Source of the DNA: Pseudopyrenochaeta lycopersici
Lineage: Eukaryota > Ascomycota > Dothideomycetes > Pleosporales > Pseudopyrenochaetaceae
Assembly: GCA_003313425.1 (NCBI GenBank)
Contig: NHZP01000029.1
Span: 310,001-374,000 of the forward strand
Direction: 5' to 3'
DNA length: 64,000 nucleotides
Part shown: one piece after another, positions 21,807-34,418 of the stretch
How the letters are laid out: the number at the start of each line of letters is the position of its first letter
Numbering within the stretch: the first letter of the stretch is position 1
Position numbers and translations under genes: made by a program
The notes under the pieces: generated by a model
The model's input: the letters and a program-made list of their open reading frames with translations, nothing else
Database searches by the model: none
What the model was told of the DNA's origin: nothing

Positions 21807-22502
21807 ATGAGCAACCCCACCCTTCTCCTAGCCTGCTTACTAGCAATCTTGCTCCCAATACTCAGCGTACAACTGCCTCGCACATCCTTCTTCTCTCGCC
21901 TCCACTCAAAGACCTCCACAGATCCACGATCTTCGATACATCTCCGGCCACCAACCCTACGACGGCACTCACGATCAGAGCTCCAGGCTAGAGGTACGCC
22001 AAGTGGATCGGCCAGCAGCAGGCTCGCATCAGAGGAGGGTATGCCCACACCTCAATTGACCGCAAGCCTGACGAGGAAGCCTTGGGATCCGCCGTTTCCT
22101 ACGCGCCACACGGGTGTGGAAGGGAAGGCTGGCTGGCATGCACTACCGCTAAGCCCTGCCTGCAATAGCAGAAGAGAGGAAGAGATAGCTAGAGAGACGT
22201 CAAGCTTAGACAGCGACCGTGAGTCTCATGGAGCGGATGAAATGGAGTCGCAGAACCAGTATGTTGGATCCGAGAGGACTTCGGAGTGTCGCGCGCATAA
22301 GAGAACTAGGCTGGAAAGTATATCGATTGTCTGGACACTAGTCGGACTGCTGGCTATTATACTGTTCATCCTGGCATTTGCAATCTTGATTGCGCACTTT
22401 TTAGCGTCATACTTGGTGTACAAGACCGAAGCCCGGCTAGGAGAGGCAAGAAAGGGCTTGTTGAAGGGAGGAGAGATGCGATTGTGCTTGTGTGCAACAT
22501 GA
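21807..22502 (+). CDS. Single-pass membrane protein, unknown
   Basis: This is a single exon of 231 residues. A hydrophobic N-terminus (residues 1-20) looks like a signal peptide or anchor. A Ser/Arg-rich, probably disordered middle follows. A second long hydrophobic span (SIVWTLVGLLAIILFILAFA onward) lies near residues 172-205, with a basic tail after it. I recognise no family. The composition suits a poorly conserved membrane protein of filamentous fungi. The gene lies 324 nt after the GT90 gene on the same strand and converges with the aquaporin gene, whose stop is only about 100 nt away. Confidence 0.55.
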   Translation: MSNPTLLLACLLAILLPILSVQLPRTSFFSRLHSKTSTDPRSSIHLRPPTLRRHSRSELQARGTPSGSASSRLASEEGMPTPQLTASLTRKPWDPPFPTRHTGVEGKAGWHALPLSPACNSRREEEIARETSSLDSDRESHGADEMESQNQYVGSERTSECRAHKRTRLESISIVWTLVGLLAIILFILAFAILIAHFLASYLVYKTEARLGEARKGLLKGGEMRLCLCAT

Positions 22503-22604
22503 AGTAGCCTACTTCCTTTCATCACACGATATACTACTAAGTTGAAGTCGCATTGTTACCTGAAGGTGTCTAGCAAACTACGGACCGGAAAGAAAATCAA
22601 ATTA

Positions 22605-23760
22605 TTACCGAGTACCGTTGACTTGCGAGGTCTGACCTGTACGAGCTGGAAGATCCCTGTCACGATCTAGCGATATCCTTTGTTCTATCCCGTACACGTT
22701 CTGAGGTCCACTGCCTGCTGATGATCTGCTCGTCGCGCGCAACGCTTCTTCCACAGCCGCTGCAGCAACGTTCGGACGCTCGACTTGGGCTGCACTGCTA
22801 GGATCCTCTGGTGGCTTGAAAAGCGCGGCCTCGTGGTCATCAAAGTCCTGGCCTGGATTGACCGTCTGGTACTCGACCTGCTTGACAATCTTGTACATGC
22901 CGAACGCAAGCAACGTGCCCATAAGCGGTCCGAACCAGTAGATATAATGGTATGAGGGGAAGTTCTGCGTTACGACACATGGCCCAAAGCTCCTGGCTGG
23001 ATTCAGACTTCCACCTGTGAAAAACACTCCGACCATCTCCGCGACAAACAGTGCAAGCCCAATTCCAATTGGTGCAAGATATGTAGCTTTGTGTTTCTCG
23101 GCCGCAAGCATGAAAATGGTAAAGACGAGGAGGGACGTAAGGAACATCTCAAGGAAGACACCGCGGGCTGGTGAGACCCCGTATCCAAGTGTGGTAGAAA
23201 CATTGAGCGGGCCGGGGAGGATCGCTTGGATAATTCCTGCGGCGCACATTCCGGCAAACATTTGGGCGATGAAGCAGAGCGCTGCTCGAACCGAGGTAAT
23301 AGCACCTATGAGATAGAGTCCAAGGGTAACCTATTCATTTTCGTCAGCTTCTCCATCCTGAACCATCTCATGAACTTTATCAACTTACGGCTGGATTGAA
23401 CAACCCGCCACTGACACGAAAGAACACCCAAACATTAACCATTAAGCTGAACCCAAAGATCAAACTGATGTATAGTAAAACACTGGTATTTGGAGCCTGT
23501 GTTATACTTCCACTTTGCTGCCCGGCTGTTGCTGCATCACTGTATCTGGCAGCCGTATTCGCAACGGATGTACCACCGAATGCAAAGAACAAAAACATAA
23601 ACGTTCCAGAAAACTCCGCGGCTGCCGCTACAAGCTCGTTGCGCCAGCGGTTTGTGATGAAGGATTTCTTATGGTGTGTTGTCGGGTGTCCATTTTTGGG
23701 TTCACCCGAGGCTGTGGGTGCATCCTTTTTGTGCAAGGGGAGGATGTTTTTGAGCACCAT
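22605..23760 (-). CDS. Aquaporin (MIP family)
   Basis: There are two exons, 23760-23389 and 23330-22605, with a 58-nt intron (GTAAGT...AATAG). The product is 365 residues. Both half-helix NPA motifs are present: GGLFNPAV, which is split by the intron exactly after the Ala codon, and GGSLNPARSFGP. Six spans can be traced, including FSGTFMFLFFAFGGTS and FLTSLLVFTIFMLAAEKH. The N-terminus (about 45 residues) and C-terminus (about 85 residues) are long, hydrophilic and probably cytosolic. The second NPA loop ends NPARS, as in water-selective aquaporins of the yeast Aqy type, and not NPARD as in glycerol facilitators. Water transport is therefore likelier than glycerol transport (inference). It should act in the plasma membrane. 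Confidence 0.9.
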
Positions 23761-25730
23761 CCTGCTGGCGTTGAGGAGGGATCACCGACTTTGGAAGTGT
23801 AGTCGACAGCAATCTCCCGCAAAGATGTTATGCTTGAGCCACAGCACCAGATCCTGAGCGTCCAAAAGTATGAGAATGAACAAATAATTTGGGACTGAAG
23901 ATTAGCAAAACGAAAAAATAGGTCAAAAGCGCGACATTATGTGACGTCCTACCAAAATAAATCCCGGCCTCCAGCGACGACAGTGGCGTTTGACCCGTCC
24001 GCTCCCGCATATCACGGCTCACCGGCTGCCCTCATGCACTCCATAATCTTAGTGCACGTATTGTCCATCTGCATCTACCATGCCAGCATTGCATTACGAT
24101 TCGAACATCGATGATGGCGTCCACCCACACTCCACCCTAGCGCGGATCGCTGCATGATTTTCGGCTAAGCCAAACCCCATCAGCGCATTTTGACCGCGAG
24201 AGTGGATGCACGGGACGTCCATTGACGCCGCACATTGTTCAGCTGGCGATGGGGTCTGATTTGAGTGGTTGGGTGTTAGTGATGGTCCAGACGTGTCGCC
24301 GGGGATAGTGATGATCGACGTGGTTAGCGCGGGCACCATTGAAGATGATGTCATGAAATAAACATTATGGTGTCCGCGGTTAGTGGGGTCGTCGACGCGT
24401 CAATTTCGACTTCACATTACGGGAGAAGGGGTATTTGAATTAATGGTCTTGGATTAATTAGCAGCGGCTTCCTGGCTTCATGCTATCCTAAGGGAGTGAT
24501 TCTGCTTGTAGCTCGAAGGATTACAAACATTGTGATCTCTCATCCTGCATACATAATTGCTGTTTTCGCTGAAATCATCATGGTAATTATTGCATTTCAG
24601 TCCAAGGATTTAATGGCTCTCTCTGGGTAACGGATACTTTGCCGTTCTTTCCGTCATGATAAAGTCTACAATAATGAGAAGCACACGTAATGTGGGATTA
24701 GTGGAAGTCTCACTTTAAATATGTCAGATTATTGGCAACGACGCCGCACCAAGAGGTCAGCCTCCACACTCAGTACCCGAAGATTAGAAATGCCAGCCAC
24801 TAAACCAGGCATATTGGACCGACATCTCTCTATTGTTGTAAACTAGTATCCAGTAGGTGTATTTTGGTCGTACATATACAAAGCAAGGATGAGGCCAAGA
24901 ATCCAACGTCGAGGCCCACGCTCAATACTGACACCTACGTCTCTTGTGCTATGCATATTTGTGGTTATATTTTTTTAAGAGAGACTTATCTTTCCCGCGT
25001 GATGAGAGAGGCTATTAGGGGACGCGTGGCAGGGGGGAACAATACCGTGATGAAGATATCTTCCGCAAGACTTCGGAATAAATCATTACTCGGCAATTAT
25101 TTGCCTTATATATGAATTCAGTACTAGACTAAGCGATATTTGAGCAAGAGTATCTAGCATGTGAAGTCTCACGCGTTGGATGTGAAGCGTTCACCACCTC
25201 TTCATCCACTCATGTAATATCATGATGGCCGCGTAAGTGCGCGTACTGCAGATGGTCGCATGTTGCACACACCTTACTGTAATACGAGAAATTTACAACG
25301 TGACAACTAAACGTAATTTACGGGCTTAAATCGCCTCGGAAAGGTCTGCGAGGTTGGTTGATGTCGGGTAACGCTTCGGACAACTCGGCGTGAGTGACAG
25401 GTTTTGCATCGACAAGACTAACAACAGCGAGCTGACTACAGCTATCAACTCTATGTTCTGCGGGTACCAGCGTGTGTTCAGGTACTATGTATACCTATCA
25501 GATGTTTCAGTTTCAGAGGAGGCTCCCGTTTCCCCGTCAATGACCGCACCGGCTACCAAATGGTTCTACCATTCCCTCTTATTGGTTGTGAACAACACAT
25601 CATCTGCACGAATGTATACACCAACCCACGTATATAGCGAGCTCTAGCGACGCTCTGGTTTATTAATCTTTTCGCAAACCTGCCCAGTTTTACGTGCTCT
25701 TAAGACTTCTTCAAGCTACATCCGGCCACC
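23761..25730. other. Intergenic region, no supported gene
   Basis: This is 2.0 kb. Short frames at 24094-24354, 24864-25115 and 25390-25647 have no domains. The part next to 23760 should hold the aquaporin promoter. Confidence 0.5.
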
Positions 25731-27139
25731 ATGACCGACAATCACGCTAACTTCCAAGGACGGCTAGATTTCATCTAGAATCTGTTACGTTCAGCAACTC
25801 AACGTCGAAGTGAGGTGGCGCGCAACCTTCCAATGGCATGGACTCTAACCCGATATCTAAGGGCGCAGAAATTCTTCCTATTCAATACGATCCGGAAAGC
25901 CTTTTCAAGTACAACAACTTTGTTTACCGCATTAGCCTGCCTTCGCCTCCTTTCGCCATCTGTATAGATGGGCCACAACAGCCTGGCACTGTCGCAGTGC
26001 CAGAAGGCACACAGGAGTTTATCATGCGGCTCACCAACCCTAATGCTGAGGGAATGAATCCACAAACCCGAGTGGAAAATGAGGTGGCAATCATTTCCCT
26101 TGCTGCTGCTGCTCTAAGTGGCTTCGAACCACACGTCGTCCCATCAGTATATGGCTGGGGTAGTGCAGCTTTGCCATCCTCGCAGGGCTGGATCCTCCAA
26201 GAGCTGATGCCTGGAGCACCTGTAGACGAAACGTTCGACAGTATGCCGCTTGAGGAAAAGAAAGACGTCCTTGCGCAAATGGCTAAGTTTCTTAAAGCAT
26301 TGCAAGTCTTTCAGCTTCCGCAGAGCATTAGAGAATATGGCGGAGTAACCTTTGACGATTCCGGACGGATTGTGAGCGCGGCAATGACGAGTGTGGGTAG
26401 TGGGCCTTGGCCGTCGTATGAAAATTATTTCTGGGACCGACTGGAACGAGCTCTTAAGCGGGCAGACAGCAATCCTTACATCAACGGATGGCATGCGAAT
26501 GGGGTCAGGGAACGCCTTGAGGCCTTTATTGAGAGCGGCGTCCCGGCACAGTTCAAATCTCTCAAATTTAGGCATGAAAAAAGTATTATACATGCCGACT
26601 TTAGTAAGTAGCATTTGTTTTGTTGCGTATTCTTATTTTGTGAGGCTAGTTCTAATGCGTTTCAACGCGCAGCCCCGAACAACCTATTATATGATGCTTC
26701 GACCCAGCGCATCACAGCCTTGATCGACTACGACTTCGCATGCATATTACACCCATCCTACGAATTTCTCCGTTCCTTTAGCGGCGCTGGAGGCCAATTT
26801 CAAGGTTGGTCTGATATTGAATCCAGTGAGCAGACGGCATTGCGAGATGCAAAGCTCCATGGCTTTCCATCAACATTACCCGGAGACACCAAGGACGGGG
26901 TGAAATGGGATGTCGCTAAGGCTTGGGAGGATGAACTGGAGAAGCTGAATGTCAAGCGGCCAAGGACCATAAAAGGGATCGAGAAAATTGCAGACGTTGA
27001 CGCAGTGCTTCGCTCAATCTTGCCCTGGCGCGTTACGAATTCGGATATCTTACGGTTGCAAACTGAAGAGGCGATAATGAAATGCAGAAATGAAAACGAA
27101 GTTCAATTGATCAAACTACTGGATCATCTAGGATTTTAG
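25731..27139 (+). pseudogene. APH/choline-kinase-like phosphotransferase with a nonsense codon near the 5' end
   Basis: The kinase-like body is intact: exons 25869-26603 and 26673-27139 join across a 69-nt intron exactly inside the catalytic loop, giving HADFTPNNLLYD, with the brace ALIDYDFA after it. This is the aminoglycoside phosphotransferase fold used by many small-molecule kinases. The family-like 5' end lies further upstream. An ATG in strong context (ccaccATGacc, 25731) opens a frame that leads through a canonical 59-nt intron (25810-25868, GTGAGG, CTCTAACC, CGCAG) in phase into KILPIQYDPESLFKYNNFVYR. That first exon contains an in-frame TAG at codon 16 (25776-25778). Without splicing, an in-frame Met at 25838 gives a 410-residue protein that lacks only the first helix. 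The gene may thus be a recent pseudogene, or a functional gene with a shortened start. The substrate is unknown. Confidence 0.7.
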
Positions 27140-28963
27140 AGGATTCGGATAAATGATCGCGGACATAGAGTAGATATAGATGTCTTTCAAACTGGGGATA
27201 GTTTCTATTTTGTTTTACTTCAAATATTTAATGCAGTAGGGCAAAGGTTGACTTTAGATGATGGAAATATCATGATGTGCTTGGATGTAGGGCGTATCAC
27301 TATTGGGGAGAAGACAGCGGAGAAGCAGGCTCATGCCTGATGCGCTTCTTTGACTGGCAGGGGATTCCCTAAGCGCTCGTTCGCAATCAAAGTGAAACAG
27401 GGAATAGACATTGGGGCGCAGAAGCTAATATTGTAGATAGCAAAGCCAGTGACGACGACGATAGTGACTTGGGAGGCATCGTTGAAGATGGGTTCGAAGA
27501 GGAGATCCATATGTGAAAGAACTATTGCTTCATCTTGCTTCCTACGAATGCCACTAAGTTTAATATGCATGCAGTTGGACAAATAGCTACGCGGAAGTAA
27601 TTAAAAAAGAAGGGCTGCCCGGAAATGTGGAAGCAGCTGTCCATTGCTAGATTTGTCAATGTCATCTGGGCGACATTCCGGATGCAGAAGCCATCACTCC
27701 AATACAGTTCTCAGTAACTAGATTTCCCAAATTACTGTCTGCAATCCCTTAGCCTATGATGTGCGTAAGGATATGTTACACTGCCGTCACAAGGTGCAAT
27801 TAGCTCTCTCAATAATGGCATAGTTCGCGAATCAATGTTCTAGGCAATATGTCATTTGCTTCCTTCTCCAAACGCTTTCCTCACACCATGTGCGAAACTG
27901 TTTACGGCATTCAATATTACCCTCACTTCATATGCTACAGGAAAATTTCTAGATATTATGTTATAAGCCAGCAAGCCGCTGTAAAGGAGACCCCGTACAT
28001 TCAAAAGTTGTGCACATTTGAAGTTATGGACCAGATCCATTAGAGCTCACAAAAAGTTGAATTTTCATGCGTTCGAGTATGCCGGTGCATTCCAAACTTA
28101 AGAAAGTCCAAACTGATATACTACAAGCTAGGTTGGGAGCTATCTCATCACATTTCGTAATAGTTTCGGCCTCAGCCACTGTGATGCAAGTAAACCATTT
28201 CTGAGGTAATGTAATAACCAGTTTCGCCACCCCTAATACTTTTGCATGCAGGTCTGGATTGTTCGCAGGATAAATTTGGCGTACGTTAATGGAGCAACTA
28301 GTTTACAATATCGAAGAGAAAGATCTCGGTGGCAGTCAGCATATAACGCTTGAGTTTGAAGATCGCTAGGTGGCTTAATAAGTGCATGTAGAAACAAGGT
28401 ACATGTACCACCATCCAATTCATGTGCTTAAGTACACTGTACTCCATATCTTTTGTATATAGCCACGTACCATAGCAGCGTGCACTGTTTGATATCTCAT
28501 GTTCAATTATTTTAGCCCAAGTAATGGAGGTTCAAAGGCACCACATAGAGTGAAATGAAAGATATAGTCAGGAATGGTTGGGTTGCGTATGCGCGTTGTT
28601 CCTCGGAGGCTGCATAGAAGGCTGAAGCACGCCAATGGGAAGCTCGCCCCGAGCCGAGCTGAAAGTCTAGCCCACATTGGAACGCCCAAAGCCTGCCACC
28701 CTTTCAGACTTCATACATTCTTGATGCTCTGGATTTCCGGTGGTTGCATGATGCGACATGGTGGCAAGACGTGGAGAGCTGAAGAAAAGCATGCATAAAC
28801 GACGTGATCTTTCTCCGCACTCCCAAGTTCTTCTCTCCTGAATCTGTGTCTCTGTCGTTTTCCCCGGGAATCATCTTCTCGCGCGCATACTCAAAATCGA
28901 TCTCCAAGCTTCCCAGTACGAGTCGTGACAATCACTACATCGTCATCGTCATCTCCAAATCCA
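27140..28963. other. Intergenic region, no supported gene
   Basis: This is 1.8 kb with only short frames (27331-27582, 27849-28043, 28507-28798), none with a domain. The last 150 bases are a pyrimidine-rich leader of the next gene. Confidence 0.5.
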
Positions 28964-31164
28964 ATGACGGCGCCTGGTTGCGGCGGGCGCTTCAAGCAAT
29001 TCTGGCTTGTTGGCCACCGTCAAGCCAATGCCGACATCCGGGATAGATGGCAACGTGCGGCTGTATGTCTCTGGTTTTTGGGACTTTGTGTTTGCTTCGG
29101 TATATTATATCCATTTTCGATGGTTGGGGGTGGCAACAGTGCATGCTTGCCTGACGGTCGTTTCGGACTTGAGCCTGGAAAATTCAAATATGTGAGTACG
29201 GCCTTTGCTTTCAGAAGAACGTGATTGAAGTTTCGCTTTTGCGACTAGTGCCTTTAGGTTGTTCGTTCGAGGAACCCTGCTGTCCAACTTACGATAATAC
29301 TGTACCAACTGGCATCAATTACGTTGGAAGGCCATGATCATCAATAGATATCAAGAAAATGACGCGCATGCTAATCACAACACCGGTAGTGGTCAAGGTC
29401 CGGATTTTTTCAGATCACTCTTGGGTTTGGAAATTTGACGTTCGAGCAAGCGAAGGCAATCGATGTCATGTGGGATGTGGTATGTTTCAACTCGCCCGCT
29501 TCTCTCCACTGACACTCGACACTAAAGTCCTTCAGGTCTTTGGCCGCGGGGGACAGGCGCTTCTTGCGATGGTCTCTTGGAGCGTCTACGTAAAGTATGT
29601 GACTACTTCGATGGAAGTCATGCCTGTCACATTCAGAACTTATCGAACCATCTTTCTCCAAGACCAGGCGCCTATTTTCGCAATCCCTCGTCTGGTCCGT
29701 GACTTTTCTACTCGCCTTGCGCTGCACTCGAAGTTCGCAATGACCTTTATGATTACCTCTATGGTCTTCATTTGGGTGTTCCCCACATTTGGTAGCGCGA
29801 TGACTGGTTATAGCTCGAATGTTAAGGCCTTTGTACCTGACATAGAGGACAACCCCATTCCATTCAGTGGCTTTACTCATCATCTATATACGATTCATGA
29901 TGGTAAAAGAATCAACCGAAGCGATGACTACGTAGTTAGTCTCAACCAAGCGTTTGGAGGTAGGCTATAGACTGAACACGAACCTCACAGCAAACGCTAA
30001 TTTTCGCATAGACGACCCTGTTTCAGGCTCGTATGACCCTTACAGTTATACCTATCAGTGCTACGAGACCCGGGGCTGGCGATATATCAACGGCATTAGA
30101 CAGAACGAGGATTCGGAGCTCTTCAACAAACGGCTGGAGCAGTGCTATATGTTGAGAAACGTTACAGATTGTATGATCCTGCTTGCTGCACATGATTATT
30201 CTAGCTAACTTTGGCAACCAAAGACGTGAAGAAATATCTTTTGAACAAGCATGAAAACACATCATCGACCGTTTTTAATAACACATCGCTGCCTCCACCA
30301 GTACTCAGTATCGATGTGTTATATCTAAATGACAAACTGTTCGAGAAGAACGTAACTAATGGCGAAAGTAACCCATACAATGATCCAAGCAAAAAAGGGT
30401 GGATGTTCCAGGGTCGTTCCTATGATGAGGCATACATCAAAAAGCATGGTGCTTGTCAAGTTGCAAAAGTAAGTGCGTTAGGCTTTACCTTGAAACGCCG
30501 GCTAACAGAATTCCAGAACTATCAATGGGGGTTTTCCTTCGTCCAACTCAATTTCATGATCATATTCCTCGCAACTTGGACCTTAGGCACTGGTCTTATG
30601 TGGGTCCAGGCGCATAACACGATGCAAAAACGAGGTCGTAAAACCGTCGCAGGCGAGTACAGGGCAATCATCGAGTTAGCAAATGCGATGCGTGACGGGC
30701 TGGCGGAACCTGACGAGGACATTAAGGCGGTTGATTCACTCTGTGAATCAAGCTTACGTCGCCGTATAGTTCATGATTTGCGTGGTGGGTCAATCGCTTA
30801 CACGACCCCCTTGCTAACAAATGGTGAACATGGAGATGGAGACCCCGGGTGGGGTCTGAAGGAATTTTTGAAGAAGGAAGGGTGGTGGATTTTCTTTTTC
30901 GTGGGTTTCGCTGTTGCTAGCATAATACTTGCTTTCTGGTTTGCCGTCGTCTTCATATTCATCTGGTTCGTTGGGCTCGCATTAGCTGTCACTCTCACCG
31001 TCAGTATTGGAACTACTGGCAAAAGCAGAGCAGTCATATTTTGGTGGTCTTTCTGGGTGCTTTTTGCAATTCCGGGGCTGAGTAATACTCTTTGGTTCTT
31101 TTTAAGCCACTGGGATGACTATTCTAGACATAGTATACACTACGGAGACAAGCTTTCTTGGTAG
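28964..31164 (+). CDS. Six-exon multispan membrane protein of unknown function
   Basis: The exons are 28964-29191, 29390-29479, 29536-29959, 30012-30170, 30224-30468 and 30517-31164, all joining in phase to 597 residues. Intron sizes are 198, 56, 52, 53 and 48 nt, and the last has no stop and a length divisible by three, so it could be retained. The order of conserved pieces (ACLPDGRFGL, SGFFQITLGF, VFGRGGQALL, YVTTSMEVMPVTF, YQWGFSFVQLNF) matches a family I recall as common in Pezizomycotina, but no function is known to me. About seven hydrophobic spans are seen: one near the N-terminus, two in exon 3 and four in exon 6. A large central loop between spans carries several N-glycosylation sites. 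It is probably a plasma-membrane or endomembrane protein. The 198-nt first intron is the least certain join. Confidence 0.75.
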
Positions 31165-32966
31165 GTGAATATCGAGCGAAGAAACAAAGACTAGTCACAA
31201 GCACAAATGATGCTAAGAGCGGCAGGTATGAATTGGAAGGCTTCGGCAGCATTGTATTGGGAAAGTAGTAAGTAGGTAGATTGCTCGAGTGTTTTTGCTA
31301 TAAGATGGCTAAGGATTTACGGCTGCGTCAAACAAGCAGATAGAAGACAGAGCTGTCCATCTTAATAATGGAACACCGCGCATAATTTCTATCGTAATCT
31401 CTGACATTATAGATGGTTTTACAATCGGCAGTAAAGTGGTGCGATAACCGCCGTACAATCAGAAGACGTGCTTGCATTTCAGAGAGTTCAGCGTTCAGAA
31501 GTCACTTAACGGTTAACAGCTTTAGAGAACCTTTTGGGAAGCCCCCAGGCTATGAAAATTGTAACGCAGCCATCAATTTATCAGACTGTGCAGGTGACTG
31601 TCTTGGAGGGATTTCAGTCACCTTATTTTATGGGCATTGTCGGTTTAAACTTTCACATTCCCCAAGCCGAGCCGTCCATTGCAGGTTTCAATACACAAAG
31701 TGTGGCAACTCATAACGGCGATAACCAAACAAGGTCTAGGTCCCTTACAAATCAGACTTTGAGTGGCGCTGATAGTGTATTACAGGTGTGACGATAATAA
31801 ACCTCAGCAACGATGTACGATCCGAAAGGGTCGTAGTAGTTTCTCGAACTTATTGTCGTCGTGCCCGTAGATTACCTGCAGAACAATGAACTTCAGCAAT
31901 TGCTTCAACAAGCTACCTATCTCATACAACTAGCAAGTACTGAAAGAAGTATCAACCATGAGTCAAACCTGGCCCGTCTAAGTCGTTGTCTCTTAGTCGT
32001 ATCTACTTCTGGGCTACGAGTGGTGGAAAACTGACCTGCTAAGGTTATGTTACGTATGTTTACAGCCAAAGCTTCCGTAATGGCTACGTGTGTGCAACAT
32101 AGATGTGATAGGTATAACGAAATGAACATGCGCGCTCGATATCTCTTATAATACAAATTGAAGGTTTGCATTAACTTGTTGCGCCTTCTACACTACTGCC
32201 TTCTCACGGAAAACCTTACCAATATTTAGATGATTTAAGATGAGGGCTATAACTTTAATAAAGACTATGTCTGCGCCGCAAAGCTAAATACTCCGGCATA
32301 TCGCGGAGGCCCCTTATATCTTGTGCATGGACGGATCGAGATCATCGCCTTCACCGGCTGGGTCTAATCCAGCAGCGCTATCCTTCATCTGCAGGCTCTG
32401 GATTCTGGGCACAGCCTAAAATTCGTGTTCTCATCTCTAAAGCTTGTCAAGTATCTTCCGAGATGTGTCATTTGGACGCACATTATGTCTGTTAGTGCCT
32501 GTCATCAACGCTGCTTAATGATGTTGATTATGGTCCGTCGAATCCAGCCACCCTTCAAATGCGTGCTTCGAACAAGCGGAAAACACGATGTCAATCGTCT
32601 ACATAAAATCTAGTCGTCCGCATGGTGTTAAAGTTAATAGAGTCCGCCAGTATCCGCACCTAAGAATACATGCTTTTAGCGAGCCGTGACCCGGCCGCGG
32701 CTCATCACATCCGAAATTGTGGCGCAAAACCTTTGATTAGCGTACATCGCGTCATCAAGTACATCCCTTATCAATGGAGTCACGGCTCATTCTCCGGTGC
32801 GTGTGCGGAACAGCCACTGCTTTTTCGCGATAGTGGCTGAAAAATATTTTGTGGTGGAGATGCGTCATGAGTCAAACGATGGTACATATCTGAAGGGCTA
32901 TCCCTTGCAGGTAACTCATTGGTACCTGGGAACCCTTTCTGAAGAGCTAACTTTGATATTACGACC
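31165..32966. other. Intergenic region, no supported gene
   Basis: This is 1.8 kb. A plus-strand frame at 31534-31791 is open for 85 codons but shows no domain. Nothing else was seen. The part next to 32967 should hold the promoter of the DUF1275 gene. Confidence 0.45.
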
Positions 32967-33873
32967 ATGGGCGCTGACAATGAAGCTATGGATGACTTCG
33001 ATGTTGTGAAGAACAAGTCTGGGATTCGGCGGCGACTCAATGCGCAAATCGACACAAAATGGGCCGACATCGTTCTACTGGGCTGTTTCTACTGCTCAGG
33101 TCTCATCGACAGCATGGCTTTCAACATGTACGGCTGCTTCGTTAGTATGCAAACCGGTATGTCCTGCCACCAACACCACATGCTGTCTACCTAGCAACCA
33201 TGTGACTAAGGCGTCTCAAGGAAACACGATATTCATCGGCCTCGGCGTGAACGGCCAACCTGACTCCGCTCCACGCTACTCTTGGTCCAAATCTCTCGCT
33301 GCCGTCCTCTGCTTCGCCCTTGGTGCCCTCTTTTTCAGCACGTTTCACCGCACGTTTGGCCCACAGCGGCGCTGGGTCCTGGTCTTCTCTTTCACCCTGC
33401 AAGCTCTCCTGATCGGTATCGTCAGCATCATCGCTACGACGAAAGTGGTGCCAAATCACCCGCCAACGGTTGTAACCTCAAATACAGGCGAATTTCTCAC
33501 TTTCACGCTACCAAGCAATTTCCCTGCAAGCGATTTCGGCCCACTTGCACTACTGGCGTTCCAAAGCGCGGGCCAAATCGTAGCGAGCCGGGCGTTGAAG
33601 TTCAATGCGATGCCGACTGTGGTGTTGACGAGCTTGTACTGCGATTTGATGAGCGATGCGCAGCTGTTCACAGCGCCTTTACCTGCAAACGCTGATCGGA
33701 ATCGACGGTTCCTTGGAGCTGTGTTGCTTCTGGCTGGTGCAATATCTGGCGCGTACCTGACAAAGAGCGACGCCGGGTTCATGGGTGGGCTGTGGATTGG
33801 GTGTTTTTTGAAAATATGTATGGCTGGCGCGTGGTTGCTGTGGAGGGAGAACAAGATGTCGACTAAGGAGTAA
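32967..33873 (+). CDS. DUF1275 (YoaK-like) membrane protein
   Basis: There are two exons, 32967-33156 and 33221-33873, with a 64-nt intron (GTATGT...CTCAAG). The product is 280 residues. The ATG has good context (gaccATGg). The first span contains CSGLIDSMAFNMYGCFVSMQ and, across the splice join, TGNTIFIGLG, the hallmark of DUF1275 proteins. About six spans follow (LAAVLCFALGALFFSTF, WVLVFSFTLQALLIGIVSII, and others). The family is widespread in bacteria and fungi, is thought to be an inner or plasma membrane transporter-like protein, and has no settled substrate. The C-terminus is short and basic. Confidence 0.85.
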
Positions 33874-34418
33874 TGCGTTGTGGATCAATCTTGCTTAATC
33901 GCCTATACATTTCCTTATACGAAAGAGTTATAACGTATCTTACAAACATTAGACAGCCTGGATTCTTGCTATGTTCTAATAAAGATCGCAGCAGCGTAGC
34001 AGTGTCAAGTCGATGTGATGCGCGACGGTTGAGGGCTGAAGCTCTGCACAGGTAAACCGGCGTCGGCTTGAAGCTGGTCTTGATTAAGTATGGTACAATC
34101 AACAACAGGGTGCGTGTAATATTAGCGGGATTACTTCTCGACAGGATCTGCCATATTCCCAGATGAGTTCACGGATGCGGCCGAATCAAGGAACTGTGTC
34201 GCATCAGCATAAGGGACATGAACTCCGCAAAGTCTCCGCTTTATGTACAATATACTGAAGATTTTGGAAAAGGAAATGTGGTGATGTATGTTCGAGCGCA
34301 AAGTTGGGTTTGAGACAAGTGAAGCGATCATATTGTGATTGCCTCCCGCGACTTCGTCTCTCGAGATCCGATTGCCACTGTAGGAATTACATACTCTCAC
34401 TGGCCACTATTGTAGCAC
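33874..34418. other. Intergenic region between convergent genes
   Basis: 545 bases lie between the stops of the DUF1275 and PQ-loop genes. The region should hold both 3' ends. No gene was seen. Confidence 0.5.

Noticed and set aside
25983..26003. Perfect 9-bp inverted repeat with 3-nt loop
   Set aside because: Lies inside the coding body of the phosphotransferase gene, where the codons explain it. No regulatory role is suggested.
30469..30516. Treating this 48-nt stretch as coding
   Set aside because: It is open and in frame, but GTAAGT, GCTAAC and TTCCAG at the right places make an intron much likelier.
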